Assembly: GCA_030526295.1 (NCBI GenBank)
Contig: JAUNDA010000016.1
Coordinates: forward strand, 1-34,836
Source: Eubacteriales bacterium
GTDB taxonomy: Bacteria > Bacillota > Clostridia > Lachnospirales > Lachnospiraceae
DNA length: 34,836 nt
Reading direction: 5' to 3'
The position numbers were made by a program, and so were the translations under genes. The notes under the pieces were generated by a model. The model saw only the letters and a list, made by a program, of their open reading frames with translations, made no database searches and was not told where the DNA came from. Shown one piece after another: positions 14,268-22,702 of this stretch. The stretch's first letter is position 1, and the number at the start of each line of letters is the position of its first letter.

Positions 14268-15257
14268 ATGAAAAAAATTCTTTTAATTACAACAGGTGGC
14301 ACAATCGCATCGGTACAGGGACTTAACGGACTGGCTCCAGCCATTGGCTCGAGCGAGCTTTTGTCTGCTGTTCCGGAGCTAAAGGAATTATGTGATGTTG
14401 ACACATATCCGCTTTATAATCTCGACTCGACAAACATGAGTCCCGAGCAGTGGATTGGTATTGCCGAGTGCATAAAGAAATTCTACTGGGATTATGACGG
14501 CTTTGTAATCACACACGGAACCGACACCATGGCTTATACGGCTGCAGCATTAAGCTATATGATCCGTAACTCCCAGAAGCCTGTTGTCCTTACAGGCAGT
14601 CAGAAGTCGATTGCCTACCGCGATACGGATGCGCGCAACAATCTCTACAGGGCCTTTCTTTTTGCATGCTCAGATGCTGCATGGGGAGTTCAGATTGTGT
14701 TTGACACCGATGTCATCCTCGGAACTCGCGCGAGAAAGGTAAGAAGCAAGAGCTACAATGCCTTTGAGAGCATCAACTATCCGGAAACTGCGGTTTTCCG
14801 TGACATGAAGCTTGTGCCGTTCCTCCCAAAGCCATCCTTTAAGGAGGCTCCAAGCTTCAACACAAGCCTTAATCCGAGAATCTTCGTGCTGAGGCTTCTT
14901 CCCGGAATGAAGGGTGATTTCTTTGATTATCTTATCTCCCACTACGACGGACTGATTATCGAGGGCTTTGGCGTGGGCGGTCTTCCAACCATCGAGCCAA
15001 GCCTCATCGAGGGACTCGAGCGCTGGGCAAATGCAGGACACCTCACCGTCTTCTCTACACAGGTACAGAATGAGGGAAGCGACCTTTCAATATATGAAGT
15101 GGGCCGTGCAGCAGGCAGACTTCCGGGAGTAATCGATGCAGGTGATATGACACCAGAGGCCGTAGTCACAAAGCTCATGTGGGTACTCGGCCAGAATAAG
15201 TCGCAGGAAGAGGCGTGCCGCCTTTTCCTCACACCGGTGCAGCTCGATATCATCTAA
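14268..15257 (+). CDS. ansA: L-asparaginase, type I (cytoplasmic)
   Basis: 329-aa L-asparaginase, hydrolysing L-asparagine to aspartate and ammonia. Catalytic motifs: TTGGTIAS at the N-terminus (nucleophile T12), DST (53-55) for substrate binding, and HGTDTMA (83-89) with the second catalytic Thr85 and Asp86. No signal peptide, so type I cytoplasmic. The ATG at 14268 lies two bases after the brnA stop, with only a GGGG as ribosome binding site, so translation is probably coupled to brnA. A housekeeping amidohydrolase inside a toxin-antitoxin transcription unit is unusual; an internal promoter is possible but not seen. Confidence 0.9.
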   Translation: MKKILLITTGGTIASVQGLNGLAPAIGSSELLSAVPELKELCDVDTYPLYNLDSTNMSPEQWIGIAECIKKFYWDYDGFVITHGTDTMAYTAAALSYMIRNSQKPVVLTGSQKSIAYRDTDARNNLYRAFLFACSDAAWGVQIVFDTDVILGTRARKVRSKSYNAFESINYPETAVFRDMKLVPFLPKPSFKEAPSFNTSLNPRIFVLRLLPGMKGDFFDYLISHYDGLIIEGFGVGGLPTIEPSLIEGLERWANAGHLTVFSTQVQNEGSDLSIYEVGRAAGRLPGVIDAGDMTPEAVVTKLMWVLGQNKSQEEACRLFLTPVQLDII

Positions 15258-15281
15258 GCGAAATGAATCAATTTCTGTTGC

Positions 15282-15380
15282 ATGGGTATTTCAGCAGAAG
15301 AAAAATTAATGTATAAGGTTATGAAAGCCATCTACGACAGCGGAATTCCAGTAAGTTTCAAAGCAACTTTGTTTTCTTAA
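15282..15380 (+). pseudogene. Short remnant, possibly of a nucleotidyltransferase-type gene
   Basis: A 32-codon frame reading MGISAEEKLMYKVMKAIYDS then GIPVSFKATLFS and a stop. It has the character of a genuine protein N-terminus that breaks off. I have a weak memory of similar starts in small Clostridia proteins of the AbiEii/nucleotidyltransferase kind, but this cannot be verified from 32 residues. No ribosome binding site is evident. It lies just after the brnTA-ansA unit, in keeping with a decayed accessory gene. Confidence 0.3.
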
Positions 15381-15407
15381 TAATGATGCATATTAATTAA
15401 AAACCAT

Positions 15408-16145
15408 ATGGAAAAGAAAGATAGATTAGTATTAAAAACTATAGGTGTATGGTTTGTGCTCCTCCTGTTTATGTTTGTTCAGGGAGCGATTGTGGTGATT
15501 GGGCAGATAGACGGAGTGCCGTCCGCTCTAATCCGCGGCGCTGTCATCTGGGCATCGGCAATAGTGGCAATCCTGGTTTATTACATTAATCACAGGGAAC
15601 TAAGGAGCCTTGGATTTACAAAAGCGGAGAAGGGTGCGGCAGGGAAAATGCTATACTTTGTGCCTCTATTAATCATCTGCTTCTCTCATTTTGTAGCAGG
15701 AATCGAACTTGGCGAGGGCCTTTCCCTTGTACTTGCATATCTCTTTTTCACACTGGCAATAGGCGTAGCCGAGGAAACATATTTCCGCGGCCTGATTTGT
15801 AACATGTGGCTAAAGAAAGGAATTAACCGCGCGGTGATGGTATCCGCCATCCTGTTTGGAGTCAGCCACATGATGAATGTAGCAGGTGGGGCCGGCTTAT
15901 TTGAAACAATGCTTCAGATTTGCTTTGCGTTTTTCTATGGTACCGTTATCGCATACGTTTTCGTTATCGGAAAGAGTCTCATCCCCTGCATCCTGCTTCA
16001 CTCCCTTCACGATTTCTGCTCCTTTATGAGCGGAGAGCTTTCACAGACAGCAAATACCTTTTTGGGCGCTGTACAGGTGGTTATCCTGATTGCCTATGGA
16101 ATCTACCTATATAAAACTCAGATTGCAGGAACTGTTAAAACATAA
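15408..16145 (+). CDS. CPBP-family intramembrane metalloprotease
   Basis: 245-aa protein with about seven to eight membrane segments. The CPBP (CAAX protease/bacteriocin-processing, formerly Abi) motifs are all present: EETYFR (E122, E123, R127), FGVSH (F150, H154) and HSLHD (H198, D202). Bacterial members act in bacteriocin maturation or self-immunity, or in membrane protein processing; the specific role here is unknown. The start ATG at 15408 has no strong Shine-Dalgarno. No bacteriocin-like gene was found beside it. Confidence 0.85.
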   Translation: MEKKDRLVLKTIGVWFVLLLFMFVQGAIVVIGQIDGVPSALIRGAVIWASAIVAILVYYINHRELRSLGFTKAEKGAAGKMLYFVPLLIICFSHFVAGIELGEGLSLVLAYLFFTLAIGVAEETYFRGLICNMWLKKGINRAVMVSAILFGVSHMMNVAGGAGLFETMLQICFAFFYGTVIAYVFVIGKSLIPCILLHSLHDFCSFMSGELSQTANTFLGAVQVVILIAYGIYLYKTQIAGTVKT

Positions 16146-16185
16146 TTCTGTTTTTCCAATTATCCAGACTCGCAACTTTATCTTA

Positions 16186-16214
16186 TTGATTTGAGGTCGG
16201 CGAATGCTTATAAT
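16186..16214 (+). promoter_or_regulatory. Sigma-A promoter of the membrane phosphoesterase gene
   Basis: TTGATT (16186-16191), 17-nt spacer, TATAAT (16209-16214). Predicted start near 16221 leaves a 115-nt leader that contains the GC-rich foldable region at 16237-16325. Confidence 0.7.
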
Positions 16215-16236
16215 GAAACTAAGATACTGGCAGTAA

Positions 16237-16325
16237 TGACGGGATGAAGGCGGGGACGAAGGCCCCTGCGGTAACACTTAGGCGGAAGGCTCGTGGATTT
16301 TTCCATGAGGCCGTGTCACACATAG
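16237..16325 (+). ncRNA. Structured 5' leader of unknown type
   Basis: Between promoter and start codon the leader is GC-rich, unlike adjacent intergenic DNA. Visible helices: GGGG...CCCC (16252-16266) with a 7-nt loop; a long hairpin in which CTCGTGGA pairs with TCCATGAG (about 16290-16309) extended by GG/CC; and an outer pairing of ACAC (about 16274) with GTGT (about 16313). The ribosome binding site AGGAG follows at 16324. It does not match riboswitch classes I can recall (c-di-GMP-I, THF, ykkC, preQ1 were considered). Could be a cis-regulatory RNA or simple mRNA structure. Confidence 0.35.
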
Positions 16326-16335
16326 GAGCATTATT

Positions 16336-18081
16336 ATGGAAAAGCTAAAAATCCGGGGTATCATTTACCTCAATGCACTCATTAACTCCCTGTTCATCGG
16401 CTCGGTTGTAAATGCATATTTTCACCGTGCGAACATCTACCGTGTACCTATTATGGCAGTGCTTTGCATCGCTGCAACATGGTTCACTCTCAGGTTCCTT
16501 AAGGATAAGCACTTTGAACCAAAGCATGAAAGCTTTAAGGGAACCGCCAAAAAGAGGGTAACAAACCTTCTATGTCTCATCGTAATTCTTATCGTTTATC
16601 TCATTAAGCTGAGAATAAGAAAACTCCTTCCAGACTGGACAAACTATGTACTCATGCCGGCATTCTTCTGCATGTATACGGAAATGCTCCTTCTCAAGGT
16701 CACATGCACACCAAGTGAGAAAAAGCAGTACAGAACCTTCTTTATTGGGCAGCTTATCGTGAGCATGCTCATCTGGGGTGTTTACTGGTTCTTTGGATTC
16801 ACACGCGGCGAGTATTTCGTATACGACACATTTGTGCCGCTTGCATGCATCTACGTAATCCTAACTGCAATTTACTCCTTCACCATCCGTAAGAAGATGG
16901 ATGGAGCTAAGAACAACGGACTTGACATATTCGGTGCCGTAATCGCAGTGCTTTTCTTTATCGCACTCGTTGTCGGAAAATCATATGTCCGTTCACAGAC
17001 CTTCTGCCTCGAGGAAGCAATTAACAGCGTTCCAAAGATCAGGGAAACCAACCTTCCGATCACATACCGTGACGAGGATGGTGTCTATGAAATCCATATG
17101 ACAGACGATGATTTCAAGGTTCTGCAGCTTACTGACGTTCACATCGGAGGAAGCATCTTCTCGCGTAAGGCTGACCTTAAGGCTGTTGAAGCCATCGTAA
17201 AGGTAGTAAGTGAGGCAGACCCGGACCTCGTAATCGTAACGGGTGACCTCGCATATCCGGTTGGACACAGCTCGGGAACCTACAACAACAAGACTGCAAT
17301 CCTCGAGTTTGCACAGATTATGAGAAACATGAACGTTCCGTGGGCATTTACATTCGGAAACCACGACAACGAGCCGGTAGCCGTTTACACAATCGAGGAA
17401 ATCTGTGACATGTTCATTGACCTCTCATGGAAGACTTCAGAGAACCTCCTCTATCCGTACAAGCAGCCTGACATTTACGGCAGGAACAACCAGATTATCG
17501 AGGTTTATAACACAGACGGCACTCTTAACCAGGCACTCGTCCTCATCGACTCTAACTCATACACAGGCGAGGGAACAATCAGCTACGACTACATCCACGA
17601 CGACCAGGTTGAGTGGTATGAGCAGCAGATTAAGCGCCTTAATGCCCAGGAGGGAAAGACGGTTTCATCACTTGTCTTCTACCACATTCCTGAGGACGGA
17701 TACCTTGAGGCATGGACCAAGCTTCAGGCAGGAAGCGACGAGGTCAAGGTTCACTTTGGTTCAATGAAGGACTACATGGCAAAGAACTGCCTTGGAAATC
17801 CTGACGATCCGTCAAAGCTCTTTGGAAAGATCGTGGAGCTTGGCTCAACTAAGGCAACCTTCGTAGGACACGACCACCTCAACACCATCTGTATGGAGTA
17901 TAAGGGTGTTCGACTCACCTTCGGTCTCCCGATTGACTATATCGCATATCCGTCAATCACAAATATTTACACAATGCTTAAGCCGGTTGTTGACAACATG
18001 GACCGCGGTGGTGTCCTCATCACCTCAACTCCTGATTCAGAGGTTGACATCAAGCAGGTAAATTTAAAGGATTTAAAGTAA
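16336..18081 (+). CDS. Membrane-anchored metallophosphoesterase
   Basis: 581-aa protein in two parts. Residues 1-218 carry about seven hydrophobic segments (near 8-28, 38-54, 77-94, 103-121, 135-154, 165-183, 198-216). Residues 260-550 are a calcineurin-like phosphoesterase with TDVHIG (D267, H269), GDL (D304), GNHDNE (N342, H343), YH (H450) and GHDH (H512, H514), all metal ligands present. With seven segments the enzyme domain may be extracytoplasmic, but topology is not certain. Substrate unknown; candidates are cell-envelope phosphodiesters or nucleotides. The start follows AGGAG by seven bases, and a terminator closes the unit after the stop. Confidence 0.85.
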   Translation: MEKLKIRGIIYLNALINSLFIGSVVNAYFHRANIYRVPIMAVLCIAATWFTLRFLKDKHFEPKHESFKGTAKKRVTNLLCLIVILIVYLIKLRIRKLLPDWTNYVLMPAFFCMYTEMLLLKVTCTPSEKKQYRTFFIGQLIVSMLIWGVYWFFGFTRGEYFVYDTFVPLACIYVILTAIYSFTIRKKMDGAKNNGLDIFGAVIAVLFFIALVVGKSYVRSQTFCLEEAINSVPKIRETNLPITYRDEDGVYEIHMTDDDFKVLQLTDVHIGGSIFSRKADLKAVEAIVKVVSEADPDLVIVTGDLAYPVGHSSGTYNNKTAILEFAQIMRNMNVPWAFTFGNHDNEPVAVYTIEEICDMFIDLSWKTSENLLYPYKQPDIYGRNNQIIEVYNTDGTLNQALVLIDSNSYTGEGTISYDYIHDDQVEWYEQQIKRLNAQEGKTVSSLVFYHIPEDGYLEAWTKLQAGSDEVKVHFGSMKDYMAKNCLGNPDDPSKLFGKIVELGSTKATFVGHDHLNTICMEYKGVRLTFGLPIDYIAYPSITNIYTMLKPVVDNMDRGGVLITSTPDSEVDIKQVNLKDLK

Positions 18082-18108
18082 TGGCAAACTAAATAAATGT
18101 GCCTATAT

Positions 18109-18141
18109 CCGTCGTACCAACCGGTACGGCGGATTTCTTTT
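18109..18141 (+). terminator. Rho-independent terminator
   Basis: CCGTCGTACC pairs with GGTACGGCGG (10 bp, one T-G wobble) around AACC, followed by ATTTCTTTT. Confidence 0.85.
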
Positions 18142-18358
18142 GAGAATTATTGACGAATAGCCGATTCGGGCTCCATTGAAAAAGTGGTGGATTCTGGCTC
18201 ATTAATAAAAATGCATAAACACATAAATGTTTCAAAATAACGATAATTAAAAACTAATTACTTTATTCAGCCAACCAAAATACAGATTTAATAAAACTCC
18301 AATATTGAAACAAAAATTGCTCTATACTGTTTTAAGCACCCCAATACGGCAAACTTTA

Positions 18359-18443
18359 TTGCCCCTTGTGTCACGTATGTGTATAATGAACACAAGGCTA
18401 AAGGTGAAAATTTACACTTACATATGCGACAGAATACACCTTT
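18359..18443 (+). promoter_or_regulatory. Promoter and inverted repeats upstream of the 1013-aa gene
   Basis: TTGCCC (18359-18364), 17-nt spacer, TATAAT (18382-18387). CCTTGTGT (18364-18371) and ACACAAGG (18390-18397) are a perfect 8-bp inverted repeat that brackets the -10. Downstream, TAAAGGTG (near 18399) and CACCTTTA (near 18437) form a second perfect 8-bp inverted repeat in the leader. The rest of 18142-18498 is AT-rich with no gene seen. Confidence 0.55.
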
Positions 18444-18498
18444 AAAAGGCTAAGGTAATCCCGATTGTTCACCCGTTTAAAATAAAGGAATTAAAAAA

Positions 18499-21400
18499 AT
18501 GGCTGAGAACAAAAAATTCTGCCGCAAGTGCGGTAAGGAAGTATCTTCCAATGCAAAGTTCTGCCCAGGCTGCGGAACCATGTTTACGATGCCAAGTAAT
18601 AACGGTGCCGCTTCAGGCGCTTCTAATAATACTGCCTATGCACCAGCACCGGCCCCAGTAACGTCCTGCCCGCAGTGCGGCGCACCACTTAACGAAAATG
18701 CGAAATTCTGTAGGCACTGTGGCTTTAGACACCCGCAGGGAGCAACCACAGGCCCTTCTATGGGAGCTTCGTCTTCTAACATAGGACAAAGGCCTGCACA
18801 GCAGTATACAAACAATGCCCAGGCAAATACAGCCAGTGCATACTCAACGCAGCAACCAGCAGGTACATATCAAAACCAGTCTCAGACAGGTGCCCCACAG
18901 GGTGCGGCTTACTCTACGCCAGGGCAGTCATCGGCTAGACCATATCAGGAACAGGCACAGCCTGCTTATTCAGGCACATCAAATACAGCATACCCAAGTA
19001 CAAAAAGGAATCCCGGAACCAAGAAAAGCCAGGGCATACAGAAACCATCACGCAGGAAAAAATCACCTCTTCCTGCGATCATTGCCATACTTCTTGTAGC
19101 CTGCTTACTGTTTACAGGCCTCTTTAAGCCGGGCTTCTTTAAGCCAGAATTTTGGAAGAACATAAAGGGCAGTGAAAAGGAGACCACCGCCGATGTTAAG
19201 GGACTTTCGTCCATCAAGCCTTCAAACAAGGATTACAAGATTAAGCCCGAGACCGCAGATGTTAGTATCGAGAACCCGAGCGTCAAGCTTGAAAGCGGTG
19301 TATCCGTAGACTTTGGTACGGGTAACCTCGTAGGCGAAGAGCAGCTTAATGTCATCTCGATGGGAACAAAGTCAGATGATGAGTTTGAGGCTGAGCTCTA
19401 TGATTTCGACATGGGCGACAGCAATAAGTTCCCTCTTCTCGTTGAAATCAAGCTCCCATATGACAAGTCATGGGGCGACAATGTATTCGTCCAGTACTAT
19501 AACGAAGCAACAAAGCAGTGGGAAATCATATGGTCAGAGGTAACGAAGACCGGTGAGGCTGTTTTCTGGACAGACCACTTCTCGACATTTGCGGTATTTA
19601 AAGAGATGGTCGAAAAGGGAGGCTCTGAGGTAGAGGCAGCTGCCAACAGCCCGATTTACAAGCCGCGTGACAGCAGGATGACACTCCTTACTCAGTGTGA
19701 GCTCGACTATGCGGCACTCGCTTATGACCTTAGGAGCAGAAAGATAAATGTTAACGCTCTTAGCACAGACGTCACGGGCACAAGGGGCGTCCAGTCGGCA
19801 ATCGACACCTTTAACAATACGAACACATTCGGAACTACGATACTTGATGCTGCAGACCTTGCAAGCGGAACGTCTGTTTTTGGCTCGCTTACACAGAAGA
19901 TTGGCATACTCGGTAACGTGCTCACAATCGGCAAAATCATCGTCCAGATGTCAGAATCCGATTCAATTTTAGAGGTACTAAAAAATAACAGTACAGACAT
20001 CATGTCGATGGCAGTAAGCATCACGGGAACTGTGGCAGGCGGCACAACAGCAACGGTATGCAGTGCCATTGCCCTTAGCCTCTTTACATACGGCCTGACA
20101 ACAAGCTACATCTCGAGTGCAAGCCTTATGGGCGGTGCCAACGAGACAGACTTCGGCTACCGTTACTTTACCGCCAACTACCTCACATACCACACGTCGA
20201 CAAATCAGATCGGCGTTAAGTATGGCAAGACGGAATACGAAAAGGTAAGCCAGCTTTGGATGGCAGACGAGCTTTCTCTCAGGGTCAGCGAAGCAGATTA
20301 CGGACAGTGGATGATGGCATTTGACTATCTCTTCAAGAAATATGAGAATAGCCCCGAAAAGTTCCTTCCGGCCATCGAAAACCTTATCGATGCATACTGC
20401 ACAGCATTCTGGAAGCTCGAGGATGCAGGTAGTGACGTTTACTACCGCTACCTTAAGGAAGGAAAGGCAGGCAGGGTATCACTTGACTCGCTCGAGTCAA
20501 AATACAAGAAGCCAACCCAGTCAGAACGCGAGGAATACACTGCATATTTTAAGAGAGACCTCGTAGGATGGCTCAGCCCTCTCGTTCAGGAATATGCTAA
20601 GAAGGCAACAAACCAGATGCTCACACTCGCACTTCAGAGTGCCGTTGCACTGGAGCACGACCTTAACGAAACAGTAACCTTCCAGCTCGTTGACAGGGCC
20701 CCGAATAACAAGCTGGCACTCGGTGCTGTTGGAAAGACCAAGTTTACTGCACCAGAAAAGAACTTCCCGATTTACATGAGACAGTTCAGGTTTGACAAGG
20801 ACATGTGGAAGTTCACGGAGGACAACAACTATACCATCACATGCACAAAGTACATGTACATGATGGCCGGCATGCCTAAGTACATTGACATCTATAAGAG
20901 CAAGGATAATTACCAGGCGGTAAAGATGAACATCACCTTCCCGAACACCTACATCACGTTCGAGGAAAGCGAGTTCCCGACGCTTGAGGAAATTGTCGGA
21001 ACATACAATGGTGCTGTCGAAGTAGGCGCTGTTGAGATGGCCGGCTGGCTCACGGATGTGCTTGATTCAAACGGTCTTGGCGGAATTATGGATGTAAATA
21101 CCAATAACGTATACGACGAGACCTTCGTTGTTAAAAAGACAGGCACAGGAACAGGCCGTTTCTCAACGCCGTCCGAAGACCTCTTCGGAGACTTCACCTA
21201 CAACGATAACACGGGCGAGATGAAGATCACCATCAAGGACGAAAACGGACAGAACCTTAAGGGAACCCTCAACTATAAATACTCTCAGAGTAGGGAATAC
21301 ATTGAGATGGCAGGATCGGTATCAGGAACCCTCTACGGAGTCGTAAAGGCATCGCTCAATTTCTCGGGAATTAACTATGAGCCAGGCGCAGCTTCGGTAT

Positions 21401-21540
21401 CTAACGATAGTGACATCAACTGGAACCAGGATGACAGCGGATACGGCGGCTCAGGCGGAAACACCGAGGACGACTGGTACACAGAGTACGAAAACAGCCA
21501 GAATAATAAAAACAAGATTGACTGGGATCAGGCATTCTAA
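18499..21540 (+). CDS. Double zinc-ribbon single-pass membrane protein, 1013 aa
   Basis: Two N-terminal zinc ribbons (C8, C11, C22, C25 and C57, C60, C71, C74), then a Gln/Ala/Ser/Thr/Pro-rich linker (about 80-165), a basic stop-transfer stretch (KPSRRKKS), and one transmembrane helix (about 189-209). The remaining 800 residues are probably outside the membrane. Residues about 255-365 look like a beta-sandwich (SGVSVDFGTGNLVGEEQLNV; later EIIWSEVTKTGEAVFWTDHF, similar to ZU5-like or autoproteolysis-type domains); residues 440-540 include a Gly/Ala/Thr-rich hydrophobic stretch that could insert or pack in a helical bundle. The C-terminal part is beta-rich with repeated tandem strands and a Gly/Asp/Asn-rich tail. 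Function unknown; the architecture suggests an envelope sensor or scaffold. Start has AAAGGA upstream. Confidence 0.8.
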   Translation: MAENKKFCRKCGKEVSSNAKFCPGCGTMFTMPSNNGAASGASNNTAYAPAPAPVTSCPQCGAPLNENAKFCRHCGFRHPQGATTGPSMGASSSNIGQRPAQQYTNNAQANTASAYSTQQPAGTYQNQSQTGAPQGAAYSTPGQSSARPYQEQAQPAYSGTSNTAYPSTKRNPGTKKSQGIQKPSRRKKSPLPAIIAILLVACLLFTGLFKPGFFKPEFWKNIKGSEKETTADVKGLSSIKPSNKDYKIKPETADVSIENPSVKLESGVSVDFGTGNLVGEEQLNVISMGTKSDDEFEAELYDFDMGDSNKFPLLVEIKLPYDKSWGDNVFVQYYNEATKQWEIIWSEVTKTGEAVFWTDHFSTFAVFKEMVEKGGSEVEAAANSPIYKPRDSRMTLLTQCELDYAALAYDLRSRKINVNALSTDVTGTRGVQSAIDTFNNTNTFGTTILDAADLASGTSVFGSLTQKIGILGNVLTIGKIIVQMSESDSILEVLKNNSTDIMSMAVSITGTVAGGTTATVCSAIALSLFTYGLTTSYISSASLMGGANETDFGYRYFTANYLTYHTSTNQIGVKYGKTEYEKVSQLWMADELSLRVSEADYGQWMMAFDYLFKKYENSPEKFLPAIENLIDAYCTAFWKLEDAGSDVYYRYLKEGKAGRVSLDSLESKYKKPTQSEREEYTAYFKRDLVGWLSPLVQEYAKKATNQMLTLALQSAVALEHDLNETVTFQLVDRAPNNKLALGAVGKTKFTAPEKNFPIYMRQFRFDKDMWKFTEDNNYTITCTKYMYMMAGMPKYIDIYKSKDNYQAVKMNITFPNTYITFEESEFPTLEEIVGTYNGAVEVGAVEMAGWLTDVLDSNGLGGIMDVNTNNVYDETFVVKKTGTGTGRFSTPSEDLFGDFTYNDNTGEMKITIKDENGQNLKGTLNYKYSQSREYIEMAGSVSGTLYGVVKASLNFSGINYEPGAASVSNDSDINWNQDDSGYGGSGGNTEDDWYTEYENSQNNKNKIDWDQAF

Positions 21541-21629
21541 AGATGTGAATACTATTTGGGCGGGCGTGGAATACTGTGTGAAATTTCGCCCGTAATACAC
21601 AGACAGTTCGTGTGACAACTAAATGTAAT

Positions 21630-21663
21630 CGAATACTGCTATGATAAACCGTAGCAGTATTCG
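21630..21663 (+). terminator. Perfect 12-bp hairpin between two genes
   Basis: CGAATACTGCTA pairs with TAGCAGTATTCG around a 10-nt loop. There is no T-tract after it (TAAAATAAG), so it may be an mRNA processing or stability element, or a weak terminator, between the 1013-aa gene and the gene at 21702. Confidence 0.5.
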
Positions 21664-21701
21664 TAAAATAAGAATCCGAGACAATAAAAGGAGGAGTAGA
21701 A

Positions 21702-22199
21702 ATGAGTAGCCAGAGATTTACATTTGCATCTGTACCCGGAAGCGTGGATGATCTTAAGAGACTTCCCGAGGCAGACCTTCAGAGCCCGTTTAAGACAGCA
21801 GCCCTTGCACTTCTTGCAATGATGAAATATGAGGAAAACAAGGAAGCCTGCTTTGAGATGCTCGATTTTCTCAAGGGTCCCGACACAGTAAGCACCTATG
21901 AGAAGCAGTTCTACCAGGACAGGCTCGTAGGCAAGCAGTACAAGATCCGCTCCTACTTTGAGGGTGCAACTGTTCAGAACGGATATGTGCCAACAAAGCC
22001 ATATGCGATTACCGTTTCGGACAACCCATACTCATACACTGATGAGAACTATGCCACAATGTATGTGACAAGCGCAGGCGCTGACAATCCTCGTGGCATT
22101 AAGCTCAGAAAGAAGCCATCAACAGGCGAGTGGTTCTACACAGAGCTCCAGTGTCTCTCAGACATCAGGATACCCGCAAACGAGGATCCGTGGGCTTAA
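21702..22199 (+). CDS. Conserved uncharacterised protein (DUF6935-like), 165 aa
   Basis: 165-aa soluble protein with an excellent AAGGAGGAG site before the ATG. It belongs to a family I recognise as widespread in gut Clostridia, probably DUF6935 (number from memory). Typical blocks: RFTFASVPGSVDDLKRLPEA at the start, ACFEMLDFLKGP, SYFEGATVQNGYVPTKPYAI and the C-terminal LSDIRIPANEDPWA. No catalytic motif is evident and its role is unknown. It follows the large zinc-ribbon membrane protein by 161 bp across a hairpin, so joint expression is possible. Confidence 0.75.
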   Translation: MSSQRFTFASVPGSVDDLKRLPEADLQSPFKTAALALLAMMKYEENKEACFEMLDFLKGPDTVSTYEKQFYQDRLVGKQYKIRSYFEGATVQNGYVPTKPYAITVSDNPYSYTDENYATMYVTSAGADNPRGIKLRKKPSTGEWFYTELQCLSDIRIPANEDPWA

Positions 22200-22494
22200 A
22201 TATACGCAAATATTCCTGAGATTATGGTCTCTGCATGGCGGCACTACATAAGAATGTGATGAAGCCTAATAAAGAATGTGATGAAAATAAGCCAGACTTC
22301 GATGTATAAGTTTCCTTTTTCATCCCACATGGCCGATAGTAATTTTTGAGATGTTGCGTTTTTTTCGAAAATGCATCGTAGATTGTAAAAACGCCAATGC
22401 CAGATTAACGTTTTTGTTAGTCAAAGCATCTTGCAGGAGAAAAATCCGAATCCTAGATTAAATCTTATGTAAACCAGAACATCTTATATTAGAA

Positions 22495-22550
22495 AACCCC
22501 CAATCTGTAATTAAATTCTGAAATTTGAATTTAATCTCAAATTGGGGGTT
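22495..22550. terminator. Long bidirectional terminator hairpin
   Basis: AACCCCCAAT (22495-22504) pairs with ATTGGGGGTT (22541-22550), and inside it ATTAAATTC pairs with GAATTTAAT; a short internal loop separates the two helices. CTTTATTTCTT follows on plus and TTTTCT on minus. It is 295 bp from the nearest upstream stop codon, so either a long 3' UTR or an unrecognised small RNA ends here. Confidence 0.75.
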
Positions 22551-22575
22551 CTTTATTTCTTCCCGAAAAAGCCTC

Positions 22576-22702
22576 AAAAAATGGGCATCTCACTTTGGAA
22601 AACCGGCAAAACGCGCTGACTCCTTCCCAAAAAATGGACATCTAACATTAATCCTTTTTCCAAATGCGCTGAAGTCCGCCAAAAAATAGGGCATCTCATT
22701 TT
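22576..22702. repeat. Degenerate tandem repeat, unit about 53 bp, 2.4 copies
   Basis: AAAAAATGGGCATCT starts at 22576, AAAAAATGGACATCT at 22629 and AAAAAATAGGGCATCT at 22681. A second conserved block, GCGCTGA-CTCC, recurs 53 bp apart (22613 and 22666). Only the sequence between the two blocks diverges. No flanking duplication or transposase was seen. Confidence 0.75.

Noticed and set aside
15408-16145. Bacteriocin cluster suggested by the CPBP protease
   Set aside because: No leader-peptide-like small ORF or dedicated exporter next to it; the YtrA ABC operon is separated by the TA and asparaginase genes.
16237-16325. Known riboswitch (c-di-GMP, THF, ykkC, preQ1, fluoride)
   Set aside because: None of the conserved core sequences of these classes as I know them is present; kept only as an unassigned structured leader.
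16336-18081. Overlapping 60-120 codon frames in other frames of the phosphoesterase gene (for example 17405-17767)
   Set aside because: They have Ser/Thr/Arg-rich, unnatural composition and no ribosome binding site; they are shadows of the conserved gene.
18815-20193. Alternative-frame ORFs within the 1013-aa gene
   Set aside because: Product of the biased linker and codon composition; the main frame has zinc ribbons and a transmembrane helix that explain the region.
22574-22699. Minus-strand 41-codon frame MRCPIFW...
   Set aside because: It consists wholly of the 53-bp tandem repeat, has no ribosome binding site, and its repeated RCPIF/EMPIF peptides follow from the repeat itself. Treated as spurious coding.
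22576-22702. CRISPR-like array
   Set aside because: Only 2-3 repeats, the repeat is degenerate, the period is 53 bp with part of the spacer also conserved, and no cas gene is near.
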